NCBI GenBank assembly: GCA_002292945.1
Contig: DBCG01000065.1
Location: 20,849-39,442 of the forward strand
Length of the DNA: 18,594 nucleotides
Reading direction: 5' to 3'
From: Proteobacteria bacterium UBA964
GTDB lineage: Bacteria; Pseudomonadota; Gammaproteobacteria; Steroidobacterales; Steroidobacteraceae
This document shows positions 1-8,551 of this stretch, piece after piece. The position numbers were made by a program, and so were the translations under genes. How positions within the stretch are numbered: position 1 is the stretch's first letter; each line of letters starts with the position of its first letter. The notes below the pieces were generated by a model. That model was not told where the DNA came from. It ran no database searches and worked only from the letters and a program-made list of their open reading frames with translations.

Positions 1-1251
1 AACCTCACCGAGGGCAACGCAGGCGACGACGGCTCCCCAGCCTACAGCCCGGACGGTCAGTGGCTCGGCTACACCGCGCAGTCCATCCCGGGTTTCTATG
101 CGGATCGTGCGCGGCTGTTGATCATCGACCGGATCGGCGGCACCACGCGTGATCTCTCAGGCAGCTTCGACCGCTCGGTCGGTGACCTGCTGTGGCGTGC
201 GGATTCGAAGGCGCTCTACAGCGCGATCGACGATGCCGCGACCAACCGCATCTACCGTTTCGATCTTGCGGCGCCCGGCAAACCCCGAGCCATCACCACG
301 ACACCGAGCTTCAGCGGCCTCGCGATAGCGCGCGATGCCGGTGCGCGGTCGGCCGCGGTGGCGTTGCGGCAGAGTTTCTCCGAACCGCCGACGCTGGTAC
401 GGCTCGGCCTCACGGACGGCGTCGCGACGCGCCTCACGGATTTCAACGATGCCGCGCTCGCGGGCGTACCGCTCGGCAAGGTGGAAAGCGTCACCTACGC
501 CGGCAGCGGCGGCACACCCATACAGATGTGGGTGGTGCATCCACCCGGCTTCGATCCCGCCAAACGGTATCCGGTGTTCATGCTGTTGCATGGCGGTCCG
601 CACAACGGCATCCAGGACGCCGTACAGTGGCGATGGAACGCACACGTGTTCGCGAGCTGGGGGTATATCGTGACCTGGCACAACTTCCACGGCTCGAGCG
701 GATTCGGTCAAACGTTCACCGACTCGATCAATCCGGATCGCATCACCCGACCCTACGAGGACACGATCGCCGCGGCACAGTGGCTCGCCGCGAGACCGTA
801 TGTCGATGCCTCGCGCATGGTCGCCGGCGGCGGCAGCTACGGCGGGTTCCTCGCCGCGACACTGCTCGGCCGTCCACATCCGTTCAAGGCCCTGATCGCT
901 CATGCCGCCGTCTACAACAACTTCACCCAGATGGCGGCCGACTACGCCGGAGAGACCGACCGGTTCTTCGAGTTCTGGGAACGACCGGAGGAGTTCGCGC
1001 GCTATTCACCGCACACCTCCGCCGGTAACTTCGTGACACCGACGCTGGTGATCCACGGGCAGAACGACCTGCGCGTGCCCGTCAACCACGGCATCGAGCT
1101 CTTCCACACGCTGCAGCGCCGCGGGATCCCCTCGAAGTTCGTGTACTACCCCGACGAGAACCATTGGATCCTGAAGCCGCAGAATTCTCTGTTCTGGTAT
1201 CGCACCGTACGCGACTGGGTGGAGCAATACGCACCGCCGGGAGGGCAATGA
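1..1251 (+). CDS. S9 family prolyl oligopeptidase, C-terminal part (5' end outside window)
   Basis: The reading frame is open from base 1, so the gene begins outside the window; 416 residues are visible. The first 40 or so residues contain SPDGQWLGY, a TolB/DPP-type beta-propeller repeat, and propeller sequence continues to about residue 160. The rest is an alpha/beta-hydrolase peptidase domain. The catalytic triad is complete: the Ser of GGGSYGGF (codon at 835), the Asp of GQNDLRVPV (codon at 1066) and the His of ENHW (codon at 1162). HGGPH, the usual oxyanion-region motif, lies at about 595-606. By family knowledge this is a serine peptidase cleaving short peptides (acylaminoacyl-peptidase/DPP type), probably exported, though the signal region is not visible. 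Its stop overlaps the next start as ATGA, so the two are probably translationally coupled. Confidence 0.93.
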   Translation, partial: NLTEGNAGDDGSPAYSPDGQWLGYTAQSIPGFYADRARLLIIDRIGGTTRDLSGSFDRSVGDLLWRADSKALYSAIDDAATNRIYRFDLAAPGKPRAITTTPSFSGLAIARDAGARSAAVALRQSFSEPPTLVRLGLTDGVATRLTDFNDAALAGVPLGKVESVTYAGSGGTPIQMWVVHPPGFDPAKRYPVFMLLHGGPHNGIQDAVQWRWNAHVFASWGYIVTWHNFHGSSGFGQTFTDSINPDRITRPYEDTIAAAQWLAARPYVDASRMVAGGGSYGGFLAATLLGRPHPFKALIAHAAVYNNFTQMAADYAGETDRFFEFWERPEEFARYSPHTSAGNFVTPTLVIHGQNDLRVPVNHGIELFHTLQRRGIPSKFVYYPDENHWILKPQNSLFWYRTVRDWVEQYAPPGGQ

Positions 1252-2363
1252 ACATGCGCCGTCGGCATTTCCTGCAGGCATCGACCGCGCTGGCGATCGG
1301 GGGCTTGACCGGCGCCGCCGGCGCATCGGTCACGCCCGCGCGGCGCCCGCTGCGCATCCTGATCCTCGGCGGTACGCGCTTCCTCGGTCTGCACATGACA
1401 CAGTACGCGCTCGATCGCGGTCATTGGCTGACCTTCTTCAACCGCGGCCGTACCAACAACGACCGTTTCCCGCAGATCGAGCGCATCAAGGGCGACCGCA
1501 ATGGAGAGGTCGGCGGCCTCGCGGGGCGCAACTGGGATGCCGTCATCGACAACTCCGGCTATGTGCCGCGACATGTCCGGCTGTCCGCGCAACTGCTGCG
1601 CGCTTCGGTGCCGCATTACCTCTTCGTGTCCACACTCTCTGTGTACGCCAGCTTCGCGTCCGCCAACGACGAGGATTCACCGGTCGGGAAATTGGCGGAG
1701 CCCGCCACCGAGACTGTTGACGGCGCGACCTATGGGCCGCTCAAGGCGCTGTGCGAGGATGCGGCACGCGACGCTTACGGTGCCGGGAACACCACGATCC
1801 TGCGCCCCGGCCTGATCGTCGGCCCCGACGACAACACCGACCGCTTCACCTATTGGCCGGCGCGTGCGGCACGCGGCGGTCGCTTCATCGCACCGGGCAA
1901 ACCCTCCGATCCGCTGCAATGGATCGACGCCCGGGACCTCGCAGCCTTCGCGATCGACACCCTCGAGCGTCGCGTGACGGGCACCTTCAACGCAGTATCG
2001 GCGCCCGGCCGGTTCACGATGGGCGGGCTTGTCGATGCATCGGTGGCTGCGGCCAAAGCGAGCGTCGGTCCGAAGGATGCCCCGCAACCGGTCTGGCTAC
2101 CCTCCGAATTCTTGGCTGCCCAGCAAGTACAGCCGTGGTCGGACATGCCTGTCTGGGTGCCTTCGGAGGGAGATTCCGCAGGCTTCGCCGCGACCCGCAT
2201 GCAACGCGCGGCGGTCGCCGGATTGAACATCCGAGCGCTCGATGACACCGTCCGCGACACGCTCCGATGGCATCTCGCCCGCCCTGCCGCGGAGCAGACG
2301 ACCCTCAAGGCGGGTATCGCTCCCGTCCGCGAGACCGAGGTGTTGGCGGCCTGGAAGCCCTGA
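1248..2363 (+). CDS. Tat-exported NAD-dependent epimerase/dehydratase family protein
   Basis: This is a 371-residue extended-SDR protein. The N-terminus MNMRRRHFLQ, followed by a hydrophobic stretch to about residue 27, is a twin-arginine signal peptide, so a folded, cofactor-loaded protein is probably sent to the periplasm. The Rossmann motif GGTRFLG (residues 41-47) binds NAD(P). The active-site YxxxK is YGPLK (Tyr162, Lys166), and Ser128 lies in VSTLSVY. The start at 1248 overlaps the upstream stop as ATGA; ATG at 1254 is an alternative that would also keep the Tat motif. The substrate is unknown. A Rossmann enzyme with a Tat signal suggests the cofactor is loaded before export. The upstream S9 peptidase is probably in the same operon, but no shared pathway is evident. 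Confidence 0.85.
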   Translation: MNMRRRHFLQASTALAIGGLTGAAGASVTPARRPLRILILGGTRFLGLHMTQYALDRGHWLTFFNRGRTNNDRFPQIERIKGDRNGEVGGLAGRNWDAVIDNSGYVPRHVRLSAQLLRASVPHYLFVSTLSVYASFASANDEDSPVGKLAEPATETVDGATYGPLKALCEDAARDAYGAGNTTILRPGLIVGPDDNTDRFTYWPARAARGGRFIAPGKPSDPLQWIDARDLAAFAIDTLERRVTGTFNAVSAPGRFTMGGLVDASVAAAKASVGPKDAPQPVWLPSEFLAAQQVQPWSDMPVWVPSEGDSAGFAATRMQRAAVAGLNIRALDDTVRDTLRWHLARPAAEQTTLKAGIAPVRETEVLAAWKP

Positions 2364-2379
2364 TCGCTGACGGACGATG

Positions 2380-2395
2380 TCGTGCTGTGGCACGA
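2380..2395. repeat. short inverted repeat between epimerase and SDR genes
   Basis: TCGTGC, a TGTG loop and GCACGA form a perfect 6-bp hairpin in the 70-bp gap after the epimerase stop. It is followed by TTCAAC rather than a T-tract, so it is not a canonical intrinsic terminator. It could be a weak processing or attenuation hairpin, or chance. Confidence 0.3.
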
Positions 2396-2433
2396 TTCAA
2401 CGCATCGGCATCAGCTTCGGGGGAGACATCGGA

Positions 2434-3237
2434 ATGCGGCGCATCATCGGCTGGATCCTCGCCGCGCTCGGCGGTCTGTCGCTCACGCTTGCGCTGGTCG
2501 CTGCGGCGTATGTCTTCTGGCTCAGCGGTTCCTCGCATGAACCTACCGGCATCCGTCCGGCGAGCGCCTATGTCTCACCCGGTGGACCGATCCTGGTCTT
2601 CGGCGGCAACCGCGGTACCGGGCTCGAGATCGTGCGCGGGCTGCGGGCCCGCGGCGAGCAGGTGACGGTCGCGGTCCGGCCCACCTCCGACACCGGCGCC
2701 CTGCGCGATCTTGGCGTGGCGACAGTGCTCGCCGATGCGTTCGATCCCAGGCAGGTCCAAGCCGCCTTCGCGGCGCAACGCTATGCAGCCGTCGTGTCAA
2801 CCTTGGGCGGAAGCGCTGCCGACAAGGCCCGTCGGCCGGATTTCGAGGGCAACCGCAACGCCATCGATGGCGCCCAAGCAGCCGGTGTGCGGCGATTCGT
2901 GCTCATCACGGTGATCGGCGCCGGTGACTCCCGAACCACGGCGCCGGCACCGTCGCGCCGATTCCTGAAGACGGTGATGGACCTGAAGGGCCAGGCCGAA
3001 GACCACCTGCGCGCGAGCGGCCTGGACCACACGATCATCCGTCCAGGTGGACTCGGCGACGTCAAGGCCACAGGCACCGCCGTGTTGGCGGACGATCCGC
3101 GAGCGTTCAGCTACATCTCCCGCACCGACCTCGCCGACCTCGCCGTCCAAGCGCTCGGCGATCCGACGACCATCGGCAAGACCTACAACGCGTACGACCC
3201 GTCGCGGCGCACGATGTGGAAGATGGTCAACGATTGA
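2434..3237 (+). CDS. membrane-anchored atypical SDR, NAD(P)-binding protein
   Basis: The product has 267 residues. I chose the ATG at 2434 because a purine-rich GGGGGAGA Shine-Dalgarno (2419-2426) sits 7 nt upstream; in-frame codons further upstream lack one. Residues 1-30 are MRRIIGWILA plus a long hydrophobic run ending in YVFWL, which is a membrane anchor or uncleaved signal. The Rossmann motif GGNRGTG is at residues 57-63. The chain follows the BVR-B/NmrA-like atypical SDR pattern: KGQAEDHLRASGLDHTIIRPG replaces a classical YxxxK motif. By family knowledge such proteins are NAD(P)H-dependent reductases or redox-sensing binders; the substrate cannot be stated. It lies 70 bp downstream of the epimerase and may be co-transcribed with it. 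Confidence 0.8.
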   Translation: MRRIIGWILAALGGLSLTLALVAAAYVFWLSGSSHEPTGIRPASAYVSPGGPILVFGGNRGTGLEIVRGLRARGEQVTVAVRPTSDTGALRDLGVATVLADAFDPRQVQAAFAAQRYAAVVSTLGGSAADKARRPDFEGNRNAIDGAQAAGVRRFVLITVIGAGDSRTTAPAPSRRFLKTVMDLKGQAEDHLRASGLDHTIIRPGGLGDVKATGTAVLADDPRAFSYISRTDLADLAVQALGDPTTIGKTYNAYDPSRRTMWKMVND

Positions 3238-3259
3238 GGCGTGACACCGCCAGCGGTCG

Positions 3260-4534
3260 TCAATCGATCGTCAGCTTGAGGGTCTCTTCGCTCCAACCCA
3301 CCGCTTCGAGATACGCGGCATGGACAGCCGTCAGATCGTCGAAGCCTGCGGCGATGACCGCATCCCAACGACCCTTCTCGTAGCCTTCGACCGCCGAGAG
3401 CGCGCGGCCGATGGACCCTTTACGGGCCAACAAAGCCTCGCTGACCGGGGGCACCAGATCGATGCTGCCGACCGCTTCCGGCAAGGGCACGCCGAGCAGC
3501 GCATCGAGATGCGACAGCATGCCGGCCATGAAGAACGCGCCACCCTCTTCTTCGTCGCCGGCCGGGCGCAACAGCTCGCACATACGGGCGCGCGCCAGTG
3601 TGTTTCCGAGCAGCCAGCTGGGACGATCGCGGAAGGCCGCCAAGGTGAGGATCGCGCACAATTTCAGGAGATTATCGCGACCGACCAGATTGATGCCGTG
3701 CCGCACCGACGACACCGGCGATGGGAACCCGTAGTAAGCGGAGTTCAGCGAACGCAACAGGCGGGTCACCAACGCGACATCGCGCGACACCAGTTTCTCG
3801 ATCTCTTCGGCGGAATAGTCCGAGATCTGTAGCGCAGCCAGCACCTGCAGGGTCGCCGGCTTGAAGCCCTCGGTACGGTGTCCCTTGAAGGTCTCCGGTC
3901 GCTGCAGGAAAAATCCCTGGAATCCGGTGAACCCCAGCCCCCGGCAACGCTCGAACTGCTCGCCCGACTCGACCTTCTCGGCGATGGGCTCGATCTTCCG
4001 GGCACGCAGGTCGTCGATCAATGCAGGCAAGGAATCGGCGGGCTGCAACAGGATATCCACTTTGACGATGTCCGCCAGCGACAACAGCCGCGGATCGCCC
4101 TGTCCGGGCATCGCAGCGAAATCATCGAGCGCGATGCGGAAGCCACGGGCCTTGTACACCTCGAGGCCCGCGATCACATCACGATCGGCCTGCACATCCT
4201 CCAAGACCTCGAGCACGACCCGCTCCGGTGGCAACGGGATGTCGATGGGCGTACGGATGAGTTCGGCCGGAAGGTTGAGGTGGACATCGGCATCGCCGAC
4301 GAGGCGTCTCAGGCCGAAGTCGCTGATCGCGGCGAGAATGACGCGTGCGGTGGCCGCCGAGCCGGGCAGCTGGCCGACATCGCCCTCGTCCTCGAGGGTC
4401 GGGCGGTAAAGCAGCTCGTGGGCCGTCACCTTCGACAGCACATCGAAGATGGGCTGCCGGGCGACCAGCACATCGTGGGTCGCGGAGGCGGCGGCGAACG
4501 CAGCGGCGGCCTTCTTGTTGTCGTCTCTGCGCAT
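3260..4534 (-). CDS. YuxH-type EAL-HDOD two-domain signalling protein
   Basis: This 424-residue protein has a degenerate EAL domain (about residues 20-215) followed by an HDOD domain (about 220-410). EAL-like landmarks are ELLYR (40-44, in place of EALxR), VLEVLED, ALDDFAAMPG, VKVD, AEKVES and FQGFFLQRP. The HDOD part has ISDYSAEEIEKLVSRD, LLRSLNSAYYG and VSSVRHGINLVGRDNL, typical of the fold. Members of this family (COG3434) generally act as non-catalytic c-di-GMP-linked or protein-interaction regulators of motility, biofilm or stress. Several acidic residues of active EAL domains are retained, so residual c-di-GMP binding cannot be excluded. The start ATG at 4534 lacks a clear Shine-Dalgarno, and the frame is open upstream as far as 4942, so the exact start is uncertain. 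It is monocistronic and divergent from the aldehyde dehydrogenase. Confidence 0.9.
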   Translation of the reverse strand: MRRDDNKKAAAAFAAASATHDVLVARQPIFDVLSKVTAHELLYRPTLEDEGDVGQLPGSAATARVILAAISDFGLRRLVGDADVHLNLPAELIRTPIDIPLPPERVVLEVLEDVQADRDVIAGLEVYKARGFRIALDDFAAMPGQGDPRLLSLADIVKVDILLQPADSLPALIDDLRARKIEPIAEKVESGEQFERCRGLGFTGFQGFFLQRPETFKGHRTEGFKPATLQVLAALQISDYSAEEIEKLVSRDVALVTRLLRSLNSAYYGFPSPVSSVRHGINLVGRDNLLKLCAILTLAAFRDRPSWLLGNTLARARMCELLRPAGDEEEGGAFFMAGMLSHLDALLGVPLPEAVGSIDLVPPVSEALLARKGSIGRALSAVEGYEKGRWDAVIAAGFDDLTAVHAAYLEAVGWSEETLKLTID

Positions 4535-4566
4535 AATACAAACCGTGATACGGGTCGATAGGCCGG

Positions 4567-4585
4567 GGCACCGCCCGAAGGTGCC
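4567..4585. repeat. inverted repeat in the divergent HDOD/ALDH intergenic region
   Basis: GGCACC (4567-4572) and GGTGCC (4580-4585) flank a 7-nt spacer. The 114-bp gap 4535-4648 must hold promoters for both divergent genes, but I see no convincing -35/-10 pair on either strand. The repeat could be an operator, or a hairpin in the leader of the EAL-HDOD gene, where the loop would contain UUCG. Confidence 0.35.
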
Positions 4586-4648
4586 GAAGAATACACAGTT
4601 TACGATGGCCCGAAAATCCGATCTTTGCCAGACTTGGAGCTCCGTCAC

Positions 4649-6151
4649 ATGACCGACACGTCCCCGGGACCTTCGCGCACCACCCTCGATTTCCTTGGCC
4701 GCGAGCACGGCCATCTCATCAACGGCCGCTGGAGGCCGTCGGTCTCCGGTGAGACCTTCGATGTGCAGGATCCTGCGACCGGTGGATGTATCGCCCGCGT
4801 CGCAGCCGGCGGCGCCGCAGAGATCGACGCGGCCGTGCGGGCCGCGCGTGCCGCCCTCGAGGGCCCCTGGTCGCGGTTCACCGCAGCGCAGCGCAGCGCC
4901 GTCTTGTGGAAGGTGGCCGACCTCGTACAACGGGATCACCAACTCCTCTGCGAGCTCGAGATCCTCGACAGCGGACTGCCGGCATCGCTCGCGGGATACA
5001 TCTGCGCAACGGTGGTGCCCGAGTTCTTCCGCTACTACGCCGGCTGGCCGACCAAGATCGAAGGCGCCACGGTCCCGGCCTCACCGCAAGGCAAACTTCC
5101 TGGCGAGTCGCTCTCCTTCACGCTGCGCGAGCCGATCGGCGTGGTGGGCGCCATCACGCCCTGGAACTCGCCGCTGCCCATGGCGATGCTGAAGATCGCA
5201 CCGGTGCTCGCCACCGGCTGCACCTTGGTGTTGAAGCCGGCCGAGTTGGCGCCGCTCACCGCCATGCGGCTCGCCGAGATCTGCGCGGAAGCCGGCGTAC
5301 CAGACGGGGTCATCAACCTCGTTAACGGAACCGGCGAGTCCGCTGGTGCCGCGCTCGCCGCCCATCCAGGCGTCGACAAGATCGCATTCACGGGCTCCAC
5401 GGAGGTCGGCCGGTTGATCGTGCGCGCCGCAGCCTCCAACCTCAAAAAAGTGACGCTGGAACTCGGCGGGAAGTCGCCGATGATGGTGCTCGCCGATGCC
5501 GACCTCGAGCAGGTGATACCGGGCGCAGCACGCGCCTGTTTCTTCCTGCAGGGTCAGAACTGCATGGCCGGCACGCGTCTCTTCGTACACGAGAGGATCC
5601 ACGACAAGGTGGTGGAGGGCATCGCGAGCATCGCGCGTGCCATGAAGATCGGACCGGGCATGGACCCCTCATCCGATTTCGGTCCGTTGATCTCCGCGAG
5701 GCAGCGGGAGCGTGTCGCGGGCTATGTGGAGGCGGGCCGTCGCGAAGGCGCGGAGCTCGTCTGCGGCGGTCGATCACCGGCACGACCGGGGTATTTCTTC
5801 GAACCCACCGTGCTCATACGTACCCGTAACGACATGACGCCCGTATCGCAAGAGATCTTCGGACCGGTGCTCTGCGTGCAATCTTTCGGCGACGGTGATC
5901 TCGACTCGGTCGCACGCGATGCCAACTCGACGGTCTACGGACTCTCGGGCAGCGTCTGGACGCGCGACCTCGGCTGCGCGATGCAGATGGTGCGGCGTAT
6001 CGATGCCGGCCAGGTGAGCGTCAACATACACGCAGCCATCGACCCGGCGATGCCGTTCGGTGGCAACAAGCAATCGGGGTGGGGTCGCGAGTTCGGCAAG
6101 GAAGGGCTCGAGCCGTACCTCAAGACGAAAGGCGTCTCGATGACCTGGTAG
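4649..6151 (+). CDS. NAD(P)-dependent aldehyde dehydrogenase
   Basis: This 500-residue protein has the normal length for the ALDH superfamily and oxidises an aldehyde to a carboxylate with NAD(P)+. The key residues are present: oxyanion Asn173 in PWN, cofactor Lys196 in LKPAEL, the FTGSTEVG turn (247-254), the general base Glu271 in ELGGKSP, and the nucleophile Cys305 in GQNCMAGTR. PFGGNKQSGWGREFG near the C-terminus is also typical. The opening HLINGRW and the overall pattern resemble the PuuC/FeaB/betaine-aldehyde branch, but the substrate cannot be read from sequence. The ATG at 4649 is preferred over a TTG at 4625 because GGAG (4636-4639) lies 9 nt upstream. The gene stands alone, convergent with gloA 29 bp away. 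Confidence 0.95.
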   Translation: MTDTSPGPSRTTLDFLGREHGHLINGRWRPSVSGETFDVQDPATGGCIARVAAGGAAEIDAAVRAARAALEGPWSRFTAAQRSAVLWKVADLVQRDHQLLCELEILDSGLPASLAGYICATVVPEFFRYYAGWPTKIEGATVPASPQGKLPGESLSFTLREPIGVVGAITPWNSPLPMAMLKIAPVLATGCTLVLKPAELAPLTAMRLAEICAEAGVPDGVINLVNGTGESAGAALAAHPGVDKIAFTGSTEVGRLIVRAAASNLKKVTLELGGKSPMMVLADADLEQVIPGAARACFFLQGQNCMAGTRLFVHERIHDKVVEGIASIARAMKIGPGMDPSSDFGPLISARQRERVAGYVEAGRREGAELVCGGRSPARPGYFFEPTVLIRTRNDMTPVSQEIFGPVLCVQSFGDGDLDSVARDANSTVYGLSGSVWTRDLGCAMQMVRRIDAGQVSVNIHAAIDPAMPFGGNKQSGWGREFGKEGLEPYLKTKGVSMTW

Positions 6152-6180
6152 GCGTTTCGCCGAGGCGGACCCAGCGACCC

Positions 6181-6600
6181 CTACCAGCTGCCGGTGTTGG
6201 GCATGGACGCCCAAGGTTCGGCGGACGCGAGCGCGACGCCCTCTTGCAGCAGCTCGATGCTGATCCCGTCGGGCGAGCGCACGAACGCCATGCGGCCGTC
6301 ACGCGGCGGTCGCAGCACCGTGACGCCGTGGTCGAGGAGCCGCTGGCAGGCGGCGTAGATGTCGGGCACGGCGTAGGCGAGATGCCCGAAGTTCCGGCCG
6401 CCTGTATAGGCTTCCGGATCCCAGTTGTGGGTGAGTTCGACCTGCGCAGCATGGTCGCCCGGGGCGGCGAGGAAAACCAGCGTGAATCGCCCCTGCGGAT
6501 AGTCCCGCTGTGACAGCAGCTCGAGACCCAGCGCGTCGCGGTAGAAACGCAGCGAAGCGTCGATGTCCGTGACGCGGACCATGGTGTGCAGATATCGCAT
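6181..6600 (-). CDS. gloA: lactoylglutathione lyase (glyoxalase I)
   Basis: This 139-residue vicinal-oxygen-chelate enzyme isomerises the methylglyoxal-glutathione hemithioacetal to S-lactoylglutathione. The opening MRYLHTMVRVTD and the LTHNW segment closely follow E. coli GloA. All four metal ligands are present: His5, Glu55 (VELTHNW), His73 (GHLAYAV) and Glu116 (ISIELLQ). There is no long insertion at the region that distinguishes the larger zinc-type enzymes, so a Ni/Co-type bacterial enzyme is likely by family knowledge. It starts 10 bp after the stop of the acetolactate synthase large subunit and lacks its own Shine-Dalgarno, so it is probably co-transcribed with that gene. Confidence 0.93.
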   Translation of the reverse strand: MRYLHTMVRVTDIDASLRFYRDALGLELLSQRDYPQGRFTLVFLAAPGDHAAQVELTHNWDPEAYTGGRNFGHLAYAVPDIYAACQRLLDHGVTVLRPPRDGRMAFVRSPDGISIELLQEGVALASAEPWASMPNTGSW

Positions 6601-6610
6601 GGGCGACCGT

Positions 6611-8470
6611 TCAGAACATCTCTGACGGACCGGGCGCCTGCGTCTCGCTCGGCGGGCGACGGGCGACGATGTGATCGCCGGTGATCATCGCATCGTAGGA
6701 CTGTCCAGGCCCCACCATCGGGTACACCCCGGCGTCCGGGTCGATGATGACCTCGAGGAACGCAGGCCCCGGGTGTTCGATGAAGTCACGCACCACTTCG
6801 CTGATATCGGCCTTGCGCTCGAGCCGGCGCGCCCACTGGAAGCCGTCGGCTTGCGCGGCCTTGACGAAGTCTTTCTTGTGCAGCGACTTGTCGCTGGCGG
6901 ACAGCCGTCCCTTGAAGAACAGCTTCTGCCACTGCTTGACCATGCCATCGCCGAAATTGTTGAGCACCACCACTTTGACCGGCAGGTCGTAGGTGGTGAC
7001 GGTCTCGAGGTCACCGAAATTCATGCGGATCGAAGCGTCTCCGTCGATGTCGATGACGAGCGCGCCCGGATTGGCGAACTGCGCGCCGATGGCGGCCGGC
7101 AAGCCGAAACCCATCGTGCCCATGGAGCCGGAGGTGAGCCAGAGACGCGGGCGGCGGAAGTCGAAGTACTGCGCGGCCCACATCTGGTGCTGTCCGACGC
7201 CGGTGGTGATGATGGCTTCGCCACGGGTCAGCTTGTTGATCTCTTCGATGACGTGGTAGGGCTGGATGAGAGGGCTGGCGCGGTCGTAGCCCATGGCATG
7301 GCGGTTGCGCAGCGCATCGAGCTCCGCGTGCCAAGCGGCGAAGTCACCGCGGAAACCGCGTTCGCGGCCGAACGCCGTGAGCGTCTCGAGCGCGTCGCGC
7401 AGCTCACCGACATGGCTCCAGTGGACCGACTTGACCTTGTTGATCTCGGCACGGTCGATATCGAAGTGGGCGATGCGACGGGCGTTGGGCGCGAACTTCG
7501 AGGGTACGCCGGCCACCCGGTCGTCGAAGCGCGCACCCATGGCGATCAGCAGGTCGCAATCTTGGACGGCGTAGTTGGCGAAGGCGGCGCCGTGCATGCC
7601 GAGCATCCGCATCGACAGCGGATGCGTGGTGTCGAAAGCACCGATCCCCATCAGCGTCGTCACCACCGGAATGCCGAACTCGGTGGCGAACGCCGTGAGG
7701 GCTGCCGAGGACTCTCCGTTGATGACGCCGCCGCCGACATAGAGCAGCGGGCGGTGCGAGTCAGCCAGCATGTCGAAGAACGCGGCGGCCTCATCGGGTT
7801 CGACATGGGCATGACGCGTGTTGAAGAGCCGCTTGCGATAGCCGGGGACGGGCAGCACACCCTCGCCGCGGAAGCTGCCGCTCCAATTCTGTACGTCCTT
7901 CGGTATATCGATGACCACGGGGCCGGGGCGGCCCGTGCGGGCGATCTCGAACGCCGTGCGCACCGTCGCCTCGAGCAGGGTCGGATCGGTGACGAGGAAG
8001 ATGTGCTTGGCGACCGAACCCATGATGGCGGCGACCGGCGCCTCCTGGAACGCGTCCGTGCCGATCGCGGCGGTCGGCACCTGACCGCAGATGACGATCA
8101 TCGGGACGGAGTCGGCCATCGAGTCGCGCACCGGCGTCACGGTGTTGGTGGCGCCCGGCCCGGAGGTGACCAGACAGACACCGACCCTTCCGCTCGCACG
8201 CGCGTACCCGGCAGCCATGAAGCCTGCGCCTTGTTCATTGGCCGGGACGATCAGCGGCATCTGCGGCGAACTCCGCTCGGTCTGCTGCTGGTTGTACCGG
8301 AAGACGGCGTCGTAGGTCGGCAGGATGGCACCGCCCGAGTAGCCGAAGATCGCCGTCGTGCCTTCGTCCGCCAGCACCTGCACGATCATCTCGGCGCCCG
8401 ACATGACCTGGCCGGCCCGCGGATGGGGGGCTGGGGCGGGGATGGATGCGGCAGCAGACGACGAAGACAT
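6611..8470 (-). CDS. ilvB: acetolactate synthase large (catalytic) subunit
   Basis: This 619-residue ThDP enzyme condenses two pyruvates, or pyruvate plus 2-oxobutyrate, in the first common step of valine/leucine/isoleucine synthesis. Domains in order are the PYR domain with catalytic Glu79 (PANEQGAGFMAAGYARA), a central FAD-type domain (about 230-370), and the PP domain with the ThDP motif IDGDAS (475-480) running to VVLNN (501-505). GSMGTMGFGLPAA and DGMVKQWQ are also typical. The start ATG at 8470 is preferred to a TTG at 8497; a further in-frame ATG precedes SGAEMIVQVL and would remove an Ala/Pro/Ser-rich leader. GGYSGG-type wording is replaced by FGYSGGAILPTYDAV, a common biosynthetic variant. 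The small subunit lies divergently 81 bp away instead of downstream, and gloA follows. Confidence 0.95.
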   Translation of the reverse strand: MSSSSAAASIPAPAPHPRAGQVMSGAEMIVQVLADEGTTAIFGYSGGAILPTYDAVFRYNQQQTERSSPQMPLIVPANEQGAGFMAAGYARASGRVGVCLVTSGPGATNTVTPVRDSMADSVPMIVICGQVPTAAIGTDAFQEAPVAAIMGSVAKHIFLVTDPTLLEATVRTAFEIARTGRPGPVVIDIPKDVQNWSGSFRGEGVLPVPGYRKRLFNTRHAHVEPDEAAAFFDMLADSHRPLLYVGGGVINGESSAALTAFATEFGIPVVTTLMGIGAFDTTHPLSMRMLGMHGAAFANYAVQDCDLLIAMGARFDDRVAGVPSKFAPNARRIAHFDIDRAEINKVKSVHWSHVGELRDALETLTAFGRERGFRGDFAAWHAELDALRNRHAMGYDRASPLIQPYHVIEEINKLTRGEAIITTGVGQHQMWAAQYFDFRRPRLWLTSGSMGTMGFGLPAAIGAQFANPGALVIDIDGDASIRMNFGDLETVTTYDLPVKVVVLNNFGDGMVKQWQKLFFKGRLSASDKSLHKKDFVKAAQADGFQWARRLERKADISEVVRDFIEHPGPAFLEVIIDPDAGVYPMVGPGQSYDAMITGDHIVARRPPSETQAPGPSEMF

Positions 8471-8551
8471 GGAAATGTTCCGTGGAGAGTGGGGCAAGCG
8501 GCCTTTCAGACTATCAGTTTACCGGCCTCGTGCAATATGCTTCCCACCCTC
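8471..8551. promoter_or_regulatory. divergent ilvB/ilvN intergenic region
   Basis: These 81 bp must drive both subunits in opposite directions. The best minus-strand candidate is a poor pair: TTGCAC (plus 8530-8535) and TAGTCT (plus 8508-8513), 16 bp apart. A weak CGGAAC ribosome-binding-like sequence precedes ilvB. For ilvN I see no good Shine-Dalgarno before 8552. I see no leader peptide rich in Val/Leu/Ile codons and no terminator hairpin, so classical attenuation is not supported. The stretch holds GGAAATGTTCC (8471-8481), an imperfect inverted repeat next to the ilvB start. Confidence 0.4.

Noticed and set aside
4535..4648. Promoters of the divergent EAL-HDOD and aldehyde dehydrogenase genes
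   Set aside because: Several TTTxxx and TAxxxT hexamers occur, but none has both elements at a credible 16-18 bp spacing.
6152..6180. A terminator hairpin between the aldehyde dehydrogenase and gloA
   Set aside because: There is only a short CGCC/GGCG repeat with a two-base loop and no T-tract on either strand.
6671..8551. A very long plus-strand open frame antisense to ilvB that runs on into ilvN, resembling a fusion protein
   Set aside because: The ilvB strand gives a textbook enzyme, while the antisense translation is Arg/His/Asp-rich low-information sequence. High GC content keeps the opposite frame open. Only the ilvN part from 8552 is real.
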